A stretch of 64,000 bases of DNA from Chloranthus sessilifolius (GCA_021018995.1 CM037588.1:139807725-139871724); one strand, 5' to 3'; shown: positions 10,819 through 21,424, numbered from the stretch's first letter. Numbers and translations: made by a program. Notes: generated from the sequence alone by a model not told the origin.

Positions 10819-11047
10819 ACGTAAACATTGCGAACCCCAGCCCACTCTTCGTAAAATCTTCATTGTGGGATTTCATGTCACTATTTTTCGTTCAATTAGT
10901 TGTCTTAAAGTACTTAAATGAATTTAAAGTGACAACCAGTATTACATTTTGAAGTTATATATATAGACTAGTTTCTAAAAACCAACATTGTTCCCAACTA
11001 GTTAAGATTCCAAAAGGCTCCAATTAATGCTTCTGTTCCTTGTGCAG
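10819..11047 (+). other. Spacer
   Basis: Short AT-rich sequence between the glutamine synthetase stop and the ELMO exon. It ends in a CTTGTGCAG acceptor. No other feature seen. Confidence 0.4.
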
Positions 11048-11165
11048 GATGGATTCCAAAAGCTACTAAGCAAAGAAGGAAGGAGGGTTGAATGGGAATA
11101 CCCATTTGCTGTCGCTGGCATCAATGTATCTTTTATGTTGATACAGATGTTGGATTTACAATTAG
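11048..11165 (+). pseudogene. ELMO-domain protein, single exon fragment
   Basis: A 118-bp exon bounded by TGTGCAG| and |GTAAAA reads DGFQKLLSKEGRRVEWEYPF followed by AVAGINVSFMLIQMLDLQL. This matches the ELMO/CED-12 domain core, where plant members have FQDLLxKQxGxRxxWEYPFAVAGVNITFMLIQMLDL. The exon is open and in phase. Exons before and after it (FRGxGFISLENLLFF upstream, LAENxxAFDLLYCIAF downstream) were not found on this side of the family 2 insertion. It sits on the same strand as the PCF11-like and glutamine synthetase fragments. Confidence 0.75.
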
Positions 11166-11335
11166 GTAAAAAAGACTAGATTAGTGAAAGTTGAATTCCC
11201 TCGTCTTCTTTTCTTTTCTTCAAGCCTAATTTGTCAGACTAGGTATAAATACTACCTTTTTCTAGATAATTCTTCAAGCCTAATTTGTCAGATGTTGGGG
11301 CTCAACTTACTTTGGTGCTGCTACAGGCCTAACCT

Positions 11336-13198
11336 TGCAATGACCCTAAAATTCTAAACAGAACTCGACTGCTTTGATATGCGTGCCTGACACGAAAATA
11401 AAAATAAAAAATTAAAAAATTTATAATAATATTATTGGTGATAATAATTTAGAACTTGGCCAAACTTCCAGCTCAATTTTGATCATCAAAACAATTTACT
11501 CATCAATTAGTTAATTCATAAAATTTGTAGATTTAGTTGTCCTCTTTCCAATGCCACAAGAATTACATCAATCGGAGTTCGGAGTAAAAAGTTATAGCCA
11601 AAACACTGAAGTAGTGTCGGCGTAGTCAAATTGATCGATCAATACATCATGTTGATCGATCAATCCCACATTGATCGATGAATTTCACCATTGATCGATC
11701 AACCATCACATTGATCAATCAACCATCACATTGATCGATCAATCTTCACATTGATCGATCAATGCTGTCGGGAATGAACTTCCAGCAACTAAACTTACTG
11801 TTTTTCTAATTGTATATATAATTTGATCGATCAATCACTCAAATTGATCGATCAATACCAAATTTGATCGATCAATCACCTAGATTGATCAATCAATACC
11901 CAATTTTGATCAATCAATCACCTAATTGATCGATCAAAACCTTCAGAAATGCACATCCATAAGGTTTTGTCATTTTTTTATCTATTTTCATCCAAATCTT
12001 CTACGATCTTCATCGAATCACACACACGTCCACACTAAACTAAAACAATGATTTATTCTACAATCTAAACCATTAAAATCAAAGAAAACTAACCTTTCTT
12101 CGATCGACTTCGCGGCTTTAAGGATCGTTGCCAAAGAGGGTTTCAGAATGAAACTTTCGGATTTCCACGGTGAATCTACAGAGATTGATCACAAGGACTT
12201 GAAGATGATGCCGTTCATCCTTACGCGTCGATCTTAACCTTTTCCAAGCGCGGGGGATGATTCCAAAGTGATCGGCTCTTTGAAAATGGGGTTTCTAAAG
12301 AAACAGGGGTTTCTAACGAAAAGAGGTTTGAACTATCAAAATTTACAAACAGCGGAACGCCATCGATACCGACGTCACGTGCTTTACGAAGAGTGCGGAG
12401 TTTTCTACACGATGGCGATCTCGCAGTCGGAATCTCACGAGAAGGGGGTTCACGGGTGACGAGTTTTCACAAGCTGCATGACTCTCCCTCTTCTTCTCAA
12501 TTTCAAAAGGCTACACTTAGCCTCTAAGCAACCCACCTCCTCTTTCTTACAACCCACGAAACCCAACTCAAATATCTTTGATATTTGCCCCCAAGTTCTA
12601 TCCTCTTATCCTAAGTTCGGTTTCGGTTTTAAGCGGCACATGATGGGTTGGTGCACAGCTTAACCACTAAGACCCAAACAAACCTTTAAACCTTAATCCG
12701 TTCCACACAAAGTTATCCTAATAGTATTTAAATATTTATTACTATATAAAAATTTATAATGACATCGGTTTTCATGCCGACTACACACACGAGGTCAGTC
12801 GAGTTTGGGTCTAATTTTACAAGTTATTACATTCTTCCCACCTTAAAGAATTTTCGTCCTCAAAAATCGACATGCCAATTTCAAAAAGGTATGAGTATAA
12901 TTCAATATGCCCATAAATTAGGGTCATTACATTTACCCCTCAGCAAGGAATTTTCGCCCTCAAAACTGTAAAACATACCTAAACAGGTCTATTATCCACA
13001 CAGGTTTAAACAAAGCAGCGATAATTATGTCATAAAATTTTATTGTATAATAGTAATAGATAAAGATAGAATAGCTAAGTTCTAAATTATTATCACCAAT
13101 AATATTATTATAAATTTATTTTTATTTTTTTTCGATTTCCATGTCAGGCACGCATATCAAAGCAATCAAATTCTGTTTAGAATTTTAGGGTCATTGCA
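11336..13198 (-). repeat. Family 2 3' LTR region bounded by a 125-bp inverted repeat
   Basis: The left end (11336 to about 11459) and the right end (about 13072-13198) of this block are inverted copies of each other: both begin TGCAATGACCCTAAAATTCT from the outside. Inside, 12831 down to about 11447 matches the first half of the right LTR (21084 to about 19742). The half that follows in the right LTR is not represented here. The left LTR is therefore a mosaic, with an outer end unlike that of its partner. Confidence 0.7.
11631..11938. repeat. Palindrome cluster, core TTGATCGATCAA (left LTR)
   Basis: About a dozen copies of the 12-bp palindrome TTGATCGATCAA and one-base variants, spaced about 10-20 bp apart in two blocks. 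The blocks are separated by about 60 bp that include a TATATATAATT word. The right LTR has the same arrangement at 19925-20190. Confidence 0.9.
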
Positions 13199-13230
13199 TT
13201 ATCCCCCCCTTAGGAATTTTCGCCCCCGAA
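12826..13230 (-). repeat. Three stacked purine-tract / LTR-start modules
   Basis: On the minus strand the motif GNGGACGAAAATTCC-like word, purine tract, TG(T/C)AAT(G/A)A occurs three times in succession: purine tracts at about 13199-13216, 12932-12948 and 12832-12850, with LTR-like starts at 13198, 12931 and 12831. The innermost (12831) matches the start of the right LTR. The same motif in the array (CGAAAATTCCTAAGGGGGGG then TGTAACGACC) is the normal 3' purine tract and LTR junction. Confidence 0.65.
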
Positions 13231-13341
13231 AATGTCTAACAGATACTAACAGTTTGAACCCTAGCAAATGTGCACATAAAATCAGAATGAATATTTGGTT
13301 AAAGGGACATCAGATGCATCCCCCTCATGTGCAATGTGAGG

Positions 13342-14245
13342 CTATGCCCCCCCATCATCTGGTGCTTGCCCGTCAGGCACCCCCGCAACCGGAGCTAGTG
13401 GTACACTCCCCTCATCAGGTAACCTCTTGACCAATAGATTATAGCTCTTGGTCCAGTCCTTGAGCTTGAAAACTTTAATGTTCTTGGTCAAGCGAGGCTC
13501 GCCAGGAACCAGGCTATACTCCTCTCTCAATGCGATATACTGCTCGACCATTCTTGTTATCAATTGAGCATATGGCAGCTCTTTCTTTGAAGCAGTCTTC
13601 TGTTTCTCAAATAGCAAATCTCTTTCATTGATCTCACGGACTTATACAAAAACGAGTTTATGACACTCTTGATAAAAGTATCATGCATCCATAGTCTATC
13701 AGGGAGTTGGGCCCAGTAAGAACATGACCTGAACTATACTGACCACAAGTCTATCATGGTATGGGACATCTTTGACATATGGTGGCAACAACAAGTCGCC
13801 ACATACCGTGAAGAACACTGTAAAGCGGCGGCGACATAAAATTAGTTAAATTTATAGTCAAAATCGTCAATTTTGGTGACCAATTGGTGATGGTTGTCAC
13901 CTCGGCGAATATGTTGATAAAAGAGCCTCACTATACGAGGACAAAAATGGATGTAAAATGACTCATGCAATGTTCTCAACCCTAGTGAAGCAATATAGTC
14001 GATCGCCCATTCCATTTCGAGCCAATCCTCAAATAGCGTAGAGTCGAAAGCACATTCAGGCAACAATGTTTTAGAAGCCCACCACTCTTTTGGAAGTTCT
14101 TATTGAATTAGTGGTGGCTGTGGGTTTTGAACGGGTGGCACATCTTGTTCGATTGGTGTCACGGGTTGCACAAAGGGTTGTGCGACCGATTCAACGATTG
14201 GCATCGATGTACGAGCCCGGGATGTAGGGATTTTGAGTGATCAGA
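13342..14245 (-). pseudogene. Retroelement accessory frame, family 2 (fossil)
   Basis: Two readable pieces on the minus strand resemble the accessory protein of the family 3 array. One has LPECAFDSTLFEDWLEMEWA, then a FCPRIVRLFYQHIRRGD stretch and FDYKFN; the array has LPEYVFVSSLYEDRPEMAWA, CPRIVRLFFQNLKWGD and LEYKFN. The other has LPYAQLITRMVEQYIALREE and WTKSYNLLVKRLPDE; the array has IPYARLVTKLVEQYAALREA and WTKSYNLLV. The order and the position, after a palindrome cluster and before the 3' purine tract, are the same in both families. It resembles the putative plant transposon protein group (PF20167-like) by general layout, from memory. It is broken in a few places. Confidence 0.7.
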
Positions 14246-14279
14246 CAGTCCTTTTTCATAGAACATAGTATACATTGGT

Positions 14280-14355
14280 TTGATCGATCAACCTTCTTAT
14301 TTGATCGATCAAATGCGTAGTTGATCGATCAATTCACGAAATTGATCGATTAATC
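14280..14355. repeat. Palindrome cluster upstream of accessory frame, family 2
   Basis: Four copies of TTGATCGATCAA or a close variant (the last reads TTGATCGATTAA) lie just upstream, on the minus strand, of the accessory frame. A TGTATACTATG word lies between the cluster and the frame and could be a weak TATA box. The array has the matching arrangement with its own palindrome core. Confidence 0.8.
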
Positions 14356-14418
14356 ATTACAGCCAACCTGTTTCTTTAAACACACCTCATTAATGGAGGC
14401 ATTACCCAGTCCCTATTT

Positions 14419-14516
14419 CACCACGTATAGGGTATCAGTATATGCTATCTAGACAACTCCAACTGTACACCACGTATAGGGTATCGGTATATGCTATCTA
14501 GACAACTCCAACTGTA
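14419..14516. repeat. Tandem duplication, 49-bp unit, two copies
   Basis: Two adjacent copies begin CACCACGTATAGGGTATC at 14419 and 14468 and continue through TATATGCTATCTAGACAACT. They differ at about one position, so the duplication is recent compared with the rest of the element. Confidence 0.9.
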
Positions 14517-17222
14517 TGGAATTGTAATTGTCACGTACATAAAGCAATAATGGGTTAGAATTTAAAATCATAAAAATTACCCTCGCATTCGGTGAACAAA
14601 TGCGGGTATTACTCACGAATTTTGGCTTCGCGTTCCCAGTTTGCCTCTGTAGCTGAGTGATTTACTCGCGAATTCCATGGTTTAGGCTTCTATTCTCCAT
14701 CTCATCTCATGATTTTCACACCATTGAACACCAATAACCAAAAGAACATACGGCTAAAGTATCTTACCTTGGGTCGGCCGATTTCTCAACCCACGAGCTC
14801 GACAAGCTCCAGGGTTTCAATGGTTTAACAATCTCCAAAACTAGTGGCGATCCTTGCTAGCTTCGACACAATCTCATGGCGTCCATGCTCCACATTCACG
14901 AGCAATAACGCCCTCACCAAATCTCCTTCTCTTTCTTCTTAAATTCCACCACTCAACATAATTGCAAGAGTTGAAGCAAAAGGAATAATCCCCATTCCTA
15001 GCCAAGCCTTTAAACTTCTAACCGCTAGTATGTAAAGCATACACACCCCCCATAGGTGTGCAAGATCACATCAATGGTCCACACCCTACACACATGTACA
15101 CTGTACACCCATACGTAATCTAACGCACCTTATTATATTTGGCTTCCACATAGCCGAACCAGTGACCAAACGAGCACGTCTCCCTAAGTAGCAACATGTG
15201 GGTAAAGAAGACACATCAAGAGGCCGTCCACCATCCATACGTACGCACATCTATAATCCACAGATTGGCAGTCTACTTGCAGGAAGCCATATAATTTAGA
15301 AGTCCCCATCATAATTTCAACGTCCTCCAAACTAGGGTTATCATAATCTTCCCATCTGGAAGGAATTATCGTCCTCGAAAATACCCTAAAGATATCCTGA
15401 GAAAACTCAATTGTTCGTAGCGTCAATGCACATACGCAGAGGTATTATATGTGAAATAGTCACAACCATACAGTTGCCACTCATATATGCGCAACCCCTC
15501 TCCCTGAGTCCATACATCCACAATGGACTCACTCGCATCCAGACTCGAAATAGTTTCCCCCAAAATCAGTTTATCCACACGACCCCTATAGGTAAAATTG
15601 TCGGGTTAACGTACAGGTCACTAAGCTCATCCCAAATCTACTAAAAAAGTGTGACAATCTTCCCATGCACCGGGTATCTCATATCACACCTCCATAAGCA
15701 ATTATATGCAGTAGTATGTCACCATTAAGTTAACCATTAGTCAAAAGAAAACGACCATAATGCCCGCAAAATTCATACATAGGCAAAAACTAGCTGTTGG
15801 GCTTTTCATTAATGATGCCCCCCCCCCCCTTATTTACTTGACTGGTGTTCATTCCACAAAGATATATTGATCGTGAGATTAAGACTACTTAACCAGAATG
15901 TATATATAAATAGGATCGACCAAACTTTGAAGGACATATAATGTGTTGTCCATTCAACAAATCTTCACTTCAATGATGTTAATCATTAGGGATCATGCAT
16001 CATTGTCATTGTATTAATCACAGTGTCCCCTTACGATTATAAAAATACTCATGGAGCACAGTGGACCAATTTTAAAACATATCATTCATCCGAAAAAAAT
16101 TTGATTCACCAAATTGATGCTATTGTTATCAGAACAAATCAACTCATGACTCGGAATAGGTCTCATCTGTCTACGAACAAATATTCATACTCACCCACTT
16201 TCTAATACGCAACGGTGGTAAGAGATATCACTAAAATGAGATAAAGTCATCACCAAGATGAGATAAAGTCATCACCAATATGAGGTACAACCATCACCAA
16301 AATGAGATAAAACTATTACCAAAATGAGGTAAAGCCATCAACAAAATGAGATAAAGCCATCGCCAACATGAGGTAAAGTTATCAGCAAAATGAGATACAA
16401 CTATCACCAACATGAGAACCTCTAAAATCTACCACAACGATCGTGAAATCTTTAACTTTTATGCCCTTAAATAACTTTCTGATACATGAATATAATTCTG
16501 ATCATACGGAAGGGCAAAGGAGTGTGACACATCTCAACTTTCAAATCAAGGATATGATTTTAAATGGTTTCTCTCAACATTATACAATTTAAGTGCACCA
16601 GGGTAAGGTTGTACATAATTATCCAGTCATGATTAATCATCTCTCATATACATAACTCCTAATACAATCCCCATACTAACGAAATCTCCATATAGGTCCT
16701 TGAGAATCCATAGCCATTCATCATGGCTTAGGTGAAAACAACACAATCCACCGTAGCGACATCCAATTTTTTTTTTCTCCCATGATATCCATAATTAACT
16801 TTTCTTATCCTCTATCAATTACCAACATGATTATCTTAGACTTTTCCAATTCTCGGAAAACTTCCAGAATAAACTACAGCGATTAACAACCGAACTCACG
16901 TTTAGAAGGAATGTATTTAAATACACCATAATCATGACTCATTAGTCAGGAAGAAGAATACTAGGATTAAGTCCGCTAATTCAACTTCATTTCTCATAAG
17001 TATTAAGGAAATTTCAAATTCACTAAACAATTGTCCTTAAAAATATTTATTGTAACTGTCAAGATTTATTAAGTCTGCCAATATAACTATCACTTACGTA
17101 GGTAATCTTCTGAATTTAGAATTCGTTTATGTCATGCAAGTGATTTAAGTTGATACACAAGCAATAATATTATGATATTCCGCACGTGTCAAAACCAACA
17201 AAATTCCTAAATCATCTGAACA
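14517..17222 (-). other. Non-coding middle of family 2 element
   Basis: This stretch stands where protease, reverse transcriptase and integrase would be, and shows no trace of them. It includes the minisatellite at 16226-16416. It also includes a fourth purine-tract-like module (about 15335-15385) reading, on the minus strand, CGAGGACGATAATTCC and then GGGAAGA, and a C-run at 15823-15834. The module suggests that the filler includes an older LTR end. Confidence 0.5.
16226..16416. repeat. Minisatellite, 22-bp unit, about 8.7 copies
   Basis: Units of the form CATCACCAAAATGAGATAAAGT run head to tail without gaps. They vary by substitution (GAGGTA for GAGATA, TATCA for CATCA) but keep the 22-bp length. 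Length is fixed and sequence drifts, as expected for an array made by replication slippage or unequal exchange. Confidence 0.9.
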
Positions 17223-17828
17223 TTAAAACAAAATCTTGACAATTGATATTGAACTTATACCTTGGGCATCTTGAGTCGCAGGAAGAATCGGCTTTGAAGT
17301 AGACGTCGAGGTCTCCTGCTTCTGTCGCTTATCTGGGCAGTTCTTGACTCGGTGTCCTTGCTCACCACATCTAAAACAAGCACCCGAGATTAGCCTACAT
17401 GCCTCCGTTTTATGAGGTTTTCCACACCACGCACATATTACAAATGGTGTAGATGAGGAGACAGGTAAGGCCTGCCGTACCGGAGTAACTCTAGTCGTCG
17501 CCGGATGTAAAGAGCGAGAACTACCTTGAGTGGTTGTCGAGGCCATCGCTTCCTTTGTCAAAGCAGGATAATGTCTTATCAAGTGTCCCATTCGTTCACA
17601 CCTAAAACAAGCCCCAATAGATCTTCTACAGTCTCTCGCTAGGTGTCGCCCGTCACACCTAGAACATGGTTCATTTAATGTCGATGGAGAGGTGTGAGTC
17701 GTCCTTCTCAACATTGCCGTAAGTAACGTAGTCTGCTGAGTCATAGTGCTAAGCATCGCTTCAAGCAACTGCCTATTCGGCTCACCTCCTCCAGTGTATA
17801 CAATCTTAGCCTTCTTTCGTGGTGCCAT
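17223..17828 (-). pseudogene. Gag nucleocapsid-type piece with multiple zinc knuckles (fossil)
   Basis: A 201-residue frame on the minus strand starts MAPRKKAKIVYTGGGEPN and carries CCHC-type or related fingers: CSRCDGRHLARDC, CFRCERMGHLIRHY, CAWCGKPHKTEAC and CFRCGEQGHRVKNC. The third and fourth match the pair seen in the array Gag (CAKCGKQHKTEDC, CFRCGKMGHLVRNC); the first two look like an extra, diverged pair. The capsid domain that separates the start from the knuckles in the array is absent. Zinc knuckles bind retroelement RNA during particle assembly. The frame leads into a CCCAAG|GTATAA site similar to the one after the array knuckles. Confidence 0.75.
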
Positions 17829-18167
17829 TTCGATCTGTTAACATGACACAAAATTCCAATCAATAATTGTCATAGTCACAATGGCCCAAAGTTCCAACAA
17901 CATCTTAAAACATATTTTATCTAATAGTCGTACATTTGTCAAATCATCCAATATTTCCCTTAAAAGTGATTATGAGATCCACAATTTAAGTCTTAAATCG
18001 AATCTCAAGTTCTAAATCTCCAGCCACAGCTGCGAGTTCCCTATAGAAGCTAAAACCAAAACTCCACTAACTTTGCTAAAGTCCTAATTGGGTCATAGAA
18101 AACTTACTTCCCGACCATACCTACATCCATAGCCTAGTCTGAAGTCCTAACACGACCTAAAGCCTAA

Positions 18168-18179
18168 GCTCTGATACCA
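18168..18179 (-). other. Primer-binding site, initiator tRNA-Met
   Basis: On the minus strand TGGTATCAGAGC follows two bases after the LTR end GGGCTGTCACA. This is the standard plant retroelement match to the 3' end of initiator tRNA-Met, and it fixes both orientation and the inner edge of the LTR. Confidence 0.9.
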
Positions 18180-18594
18180 ACTGTGACAGCCCGAATTTTC
18201 GCGTCCGAAAATCCATGCCATCACGATCATGCTCTGGATGATCCCCAGGAAAAATCACAAAGTGTCTGCTCGTTTAGCTGAAATCAGAGCAGACATTGTC
18301 CAGTAGTAGCAGATCGAGTCATCATAGAAGGCTTTAAAAGAGAGAAGAATTTAATAATGCATATATAAAAATAAATAAAAGAAAATACATCCACAAAAAG
18401 GAACCAAGAAGAACCACTAGTGATGGACATCCGTCACACGAAAACAATGGTTCCAAGTAGTGGTTCCTATAAGATGTACACAAAAGAAAATAAAGTATCT
18501 ACAAAGTTTTAAGTATAAAATCGTGGCCACCAGAACCACAATAACTCAAAACATATACAGATTCTAAAATATCCAGTCTAATCAAATACCCTTG

Positions 18595-18755
18595 CTACGG
18601 GTGGTGCTCGTCAGCAGGAGGATTGGTATTCTCCTCCTCAACCTCAGCCTCAGCCTCCGGATCAGGTTAGTAGTCAGCTTCGCTCTCAGTGCTGAGAGTT
18701 CTAGCCTCAGAACCTATTAATGTTATAAAAAATAGGGTGAGCTACATCTAAGCTC
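18595..18755 (-). other. Hairpin, acceptor-like site and acidic short frame in family 2 LTR
   Basis: On the minus strand the hairpin GAGCTTAGATGTAGCTC (18755-18739) precedes an acceptor-like TTAATAG (to 18714). The reading that follows contains TLSTESEADY and PDPEAEAEVEEE and ends EHHP at 18595. The array LTR has ESDPDYQPDPEAEEDE at the same place, so the PDPEAE block is a shared peptide-level match. Confidence 0.55.
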
Positions 18756-19924
18756 AGTAGAAGAATCCCAACTAAAATTTTACTGAAAATGTAAGACATG
18801 ATTTGCCGGTAGTATTTTAAAGCAGGAAATCAAATCAGAATATGCAGACAAGGTAAATCAGATGACATGTATTGAGTTTTCAAACAAGAACAGATGTTAT
18901 GCATATATATCATTTGTGACTTAAATTATGAATATTTTTAACTTAAGAAACTCCCGTGACTATATAGCACGGAATAATCAGGAGTAAGCCGATAAGAAAC
19001 CCCAACCAATCGTCGTTCATATGAATAATTTAAAGATGCAACAATGCCTCATCTATGGAGTGCAATTGTGCCGAGAGATTAACAAAGCAGATGAACGATT
19101 GTGTCAGGGCACGGATATACCACCGAGTCGGTGGGGATCATATGGTTAAATCCTTAAATCACATACACACATATAACCTCGAGAATCAGATAACAGAAAT
19201 CAGGAACAAATTTTAGCATACAGAAATCAGAATGCAGGAATCAGAGATGACAGAGCTTTATCAATATACAAACATGCTTTTTAAAACAGAAATCAGGGTA
19301 CTGATATGAAAGAATCATGAAATCATAGTCAGATATATTTTAGGTTGGATTTTCCCTACCTTAACAGATCTTTCTAAGCAAATCCAATGCCGTCCCAAAG
19401 CAATTCAAAAGTTCTTATCCACGGCCTCCACTCTTAGTTTACATCACACACATGATGATATATAAAAATTGATCTTAATTATTAATAATGTTGGCGTATT
19501 TAAGTGTTTTCTCATAATCGAGATAGAAATGGGTAATTTCGTGTTGACTCGAAACTTGACCCAACTTCCCACTTCATTTTGACCCTCAAAACATTTGATT
19601 AAAGATTTTATTAATTCATAAAAGAGTTATATCTCGTTGTACTCTTTCCAACGCATCAAGAATCGCGTCATTCAGAGTTCGGGACAAAGAGTTATGGCCA
19701 AAATATTGAAGCTATATCGATACTTCAGTCAAAACGTGCTAATTTAGAACTTGGCCAAACTTCCAGCTCAATTTTTATCATCAAAATAATTTACTCATCA
19801 GTTAGTTAATTCATAAGAGTTGTAGATTTAGTTGTCCTCTTTCCAATGTCATAAGAATCGCATCAATCAGAGTTCGGAGTAAAAAGTTATGGCCAAAACA
19901 CTGAAGCAGTGTCGGCACAGTCAA

Positions 19925-20190
19925 ATTGATCGATCAATACATTATGTTGATCGATCAATCCCACATTGATTGATCAATTTCACCATTGATCGATCAACCA
20001 TCACATTGATCGATCAATCTTCACATTGATCGATCAATGCTATCAGGAATGAACATCCAGCAACTAAACTTGCTGTTTTTCTAATTGTATATATAATTTG
20101 ATCGATCAATCACTCAAATTGATCGATCAATACCAAATTTGATCGATCAATCACCTAGATTGATCGATCAATCAACCAATTGATCGATCA
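19925..20190. repeat. Palindrome cluster, core TTGATCGATCAA (right LTR)
   Basis: About eleven copies of TTGATCGATCAA or variants in two blocks, with TATATATAATTTGATCGATC between and beside them. Same layout as the left LTR, with minor unit differences. Confidence 0.9.
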
Positions 20191-21153
20191 AAACCTTCAG
20201 AAATGCACAGCCATAAGGTTTTATCATTTTTTATCTATTTTCATCCAAATCTTCTACGATCTTCATCAAATCACACACACATCCACACTAAACTAAAATA
20301 ATGATTTATTCTACAATCTAAACCATTAAAATCAAAGAAAACTAACCTTTCTTCGATCGACTTCGTGGCTTTAAGGATCGTTGCCGAAGAGGGTTTCGGA
20401 ATGAAACTTTCAGATTTCCACGGTGAATCCACAGAGATTGATCACAAGGACTTGAAGATGATGTCGTTCATCCTTACACGTCGATCTTAACCTCTTCCAA
20501 GTGCGGGGGACGATTCCAAAGTGATCGGCTCATTGAAAATGGGGTTTTTAAAGAAACAGGGGTTTCTAACAAAAAGGGGTTTGAACTGTCAAAATTTACA
20601 AATGGCGGAACGCCATCGATACCGACGTCACGTGCTTTGCGAAGAGTGCGGAGTTTTCTGCGCGATGGCGATCTCGCGGTCGGAATCTCACGAGAAGGGG
20701 GTTCACGGGTGACGAGTTTTCACAAGGTGCACGGCTCTCCCTCTTCTTCTCAATTTCAAAAGGCTACACTTAGCCTCTAAGCAACCCACCTCCTCTCTCT
20801 TATAACCCACGAAACCCAACTCAAATATCTTTGATATTTGCCCCCAAGTTCTATCCTCTTATCCTAAGTTCGGTTTCGGTGTTAAGCAGCACATGATGGG
20901 TCGGTGCACAACTTAACCACTAAGGCCCAAACAAACCTTTAAACCTTAATCCGTTCCACACAAAGTTATCCTAATAGTATTTAAATATTTATTATTATAT
21001 AAAAATTTATAATGACATCGATTTTCGTGTCGACCACACACACGAGGTCAGTCGAGTTTGGGTCTAATTTTACGAATTATTACAAACCTCGTGTTTTATG
21101 TAGTTAGTTTTAGTTTAGACTTGGAATAATGGTGATGTCAGTGTGCATGTAGC

Positions 21154-21424
21154 TAGGGCTGTCAATTGGCTAGGTCAGCCTATTACCTGACCCATCCAAC
21201 CTGATTTTTTGAACCTAGGGCAGCAGGCACATATATTTGACCCATCCAGTTGGGTGGGCTTGAAGCATTCGACTGACCTTAGGTCAGGTCGGTTTGGGAA
21301 TATATTTTGACTCATCAAGTCGGGGCTCAAGCTAGGGACGGGACAAGTTGGTTTGAGTGCCCAAAGGGTTGGCAAACCAAAATTTTTGCCCGAGCCAACT
21401 TGACCCATCCAGTTGACATCCCTA
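21154..21424. mobile_element. hAT-like MITE
   Basis: The ends are TAGGGCTGTCAATTGG and, inverted from the right, TAGGGATGTCAACTGG. This is the well-known plant hAT-type end with an interior of GGTCAGGT and GACCCATCC words. The 8 bp on each side, CATGTAGC and GGTGTAGC, agree at six of eight positions and are the likely target duplication. There is no transposase; a reading frame across it on the minus strand is incidental. Confidence 0.8.

Larger units (their letters stand above)
11336..21084 (-). mobile_element. Non-autonomous Ty3-gypsy relative, family 2
   Basis: A minus-strand element flanked by AACCT on both sides (11331-11335, 21085-21089). On its own strand it begins TGTAATAATTCG at 21084, has an LTR to 18182, a primer-binding site matching initiator tRNA-Met, a Gag piece with zinc knuckles (17828-17223), a long non-coding middle (about 17200-14360), a palindrome cluster (14355-14280), an accessory frame (about 14245-13342), a purine tract, and a 3' LTR region (13198-11336). 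No protease, reverse transcriptase, RNase H or integrase was found, so it must have relied on a partner, plausibly a Tekay/Del-like element. It is broken, with several breaks in what remains of its frames. By eye the LTRs differ by several percent, mostly transitions, suggesting an age of the order of one to a few million years under usual plant rates. Confidence 0.75.
18182..21084 (-). repeat. Family 2 5' LTR (right)
   Basis: A 2.9 kb LTR, on its own strand from TGTAATAATTCG (21084) to GGGCTGTCACA (18182). It contains a palindrome cluster, then the GGCCATAAC-type module in two diverged tandem copies (19735-19925 and 19555-19735), a TTAAG|GTAGGG donor-like site at 19359, a GATCCCCACCGACTCGG-type block near 19120, a hairpin (18739-18755), an acceptor-like site at 18714 and an acidic frame (18713-18595). 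A second hairpin with GAACCA arms lies at about 18400-18467. The order matches families 1, 3 and 4. Confidence 0.8.

Noticed and set aside
11631-11938. Dense GATC sites as a bacterial-type methylation or origin signal
   Set aside because: They lie inside retroelement LTRs of a nuclear plant genome; GATC density follows from the TGATCGATCA core, and other families use cores without GATC.
12268-12459. Small + strand frame repeated at 20521-20712
   Set aside because: The two copies are the two LTRs of a minus-strand element; the frame is antisense within an LTR and shows no coding signature.
15823-15834. C-run as a quadruplex or telomere-like site
   Set aside because: A single homopolymer of about twelve C; on the minus strand it resembles a decayed purine tract, which is simpler.
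21175-21408. 77-residue minus-strand frame
   Set aside because: It lies wholly within the hAT-like MITE and reads its GGTCAGGT/GACCCATCC repeats.
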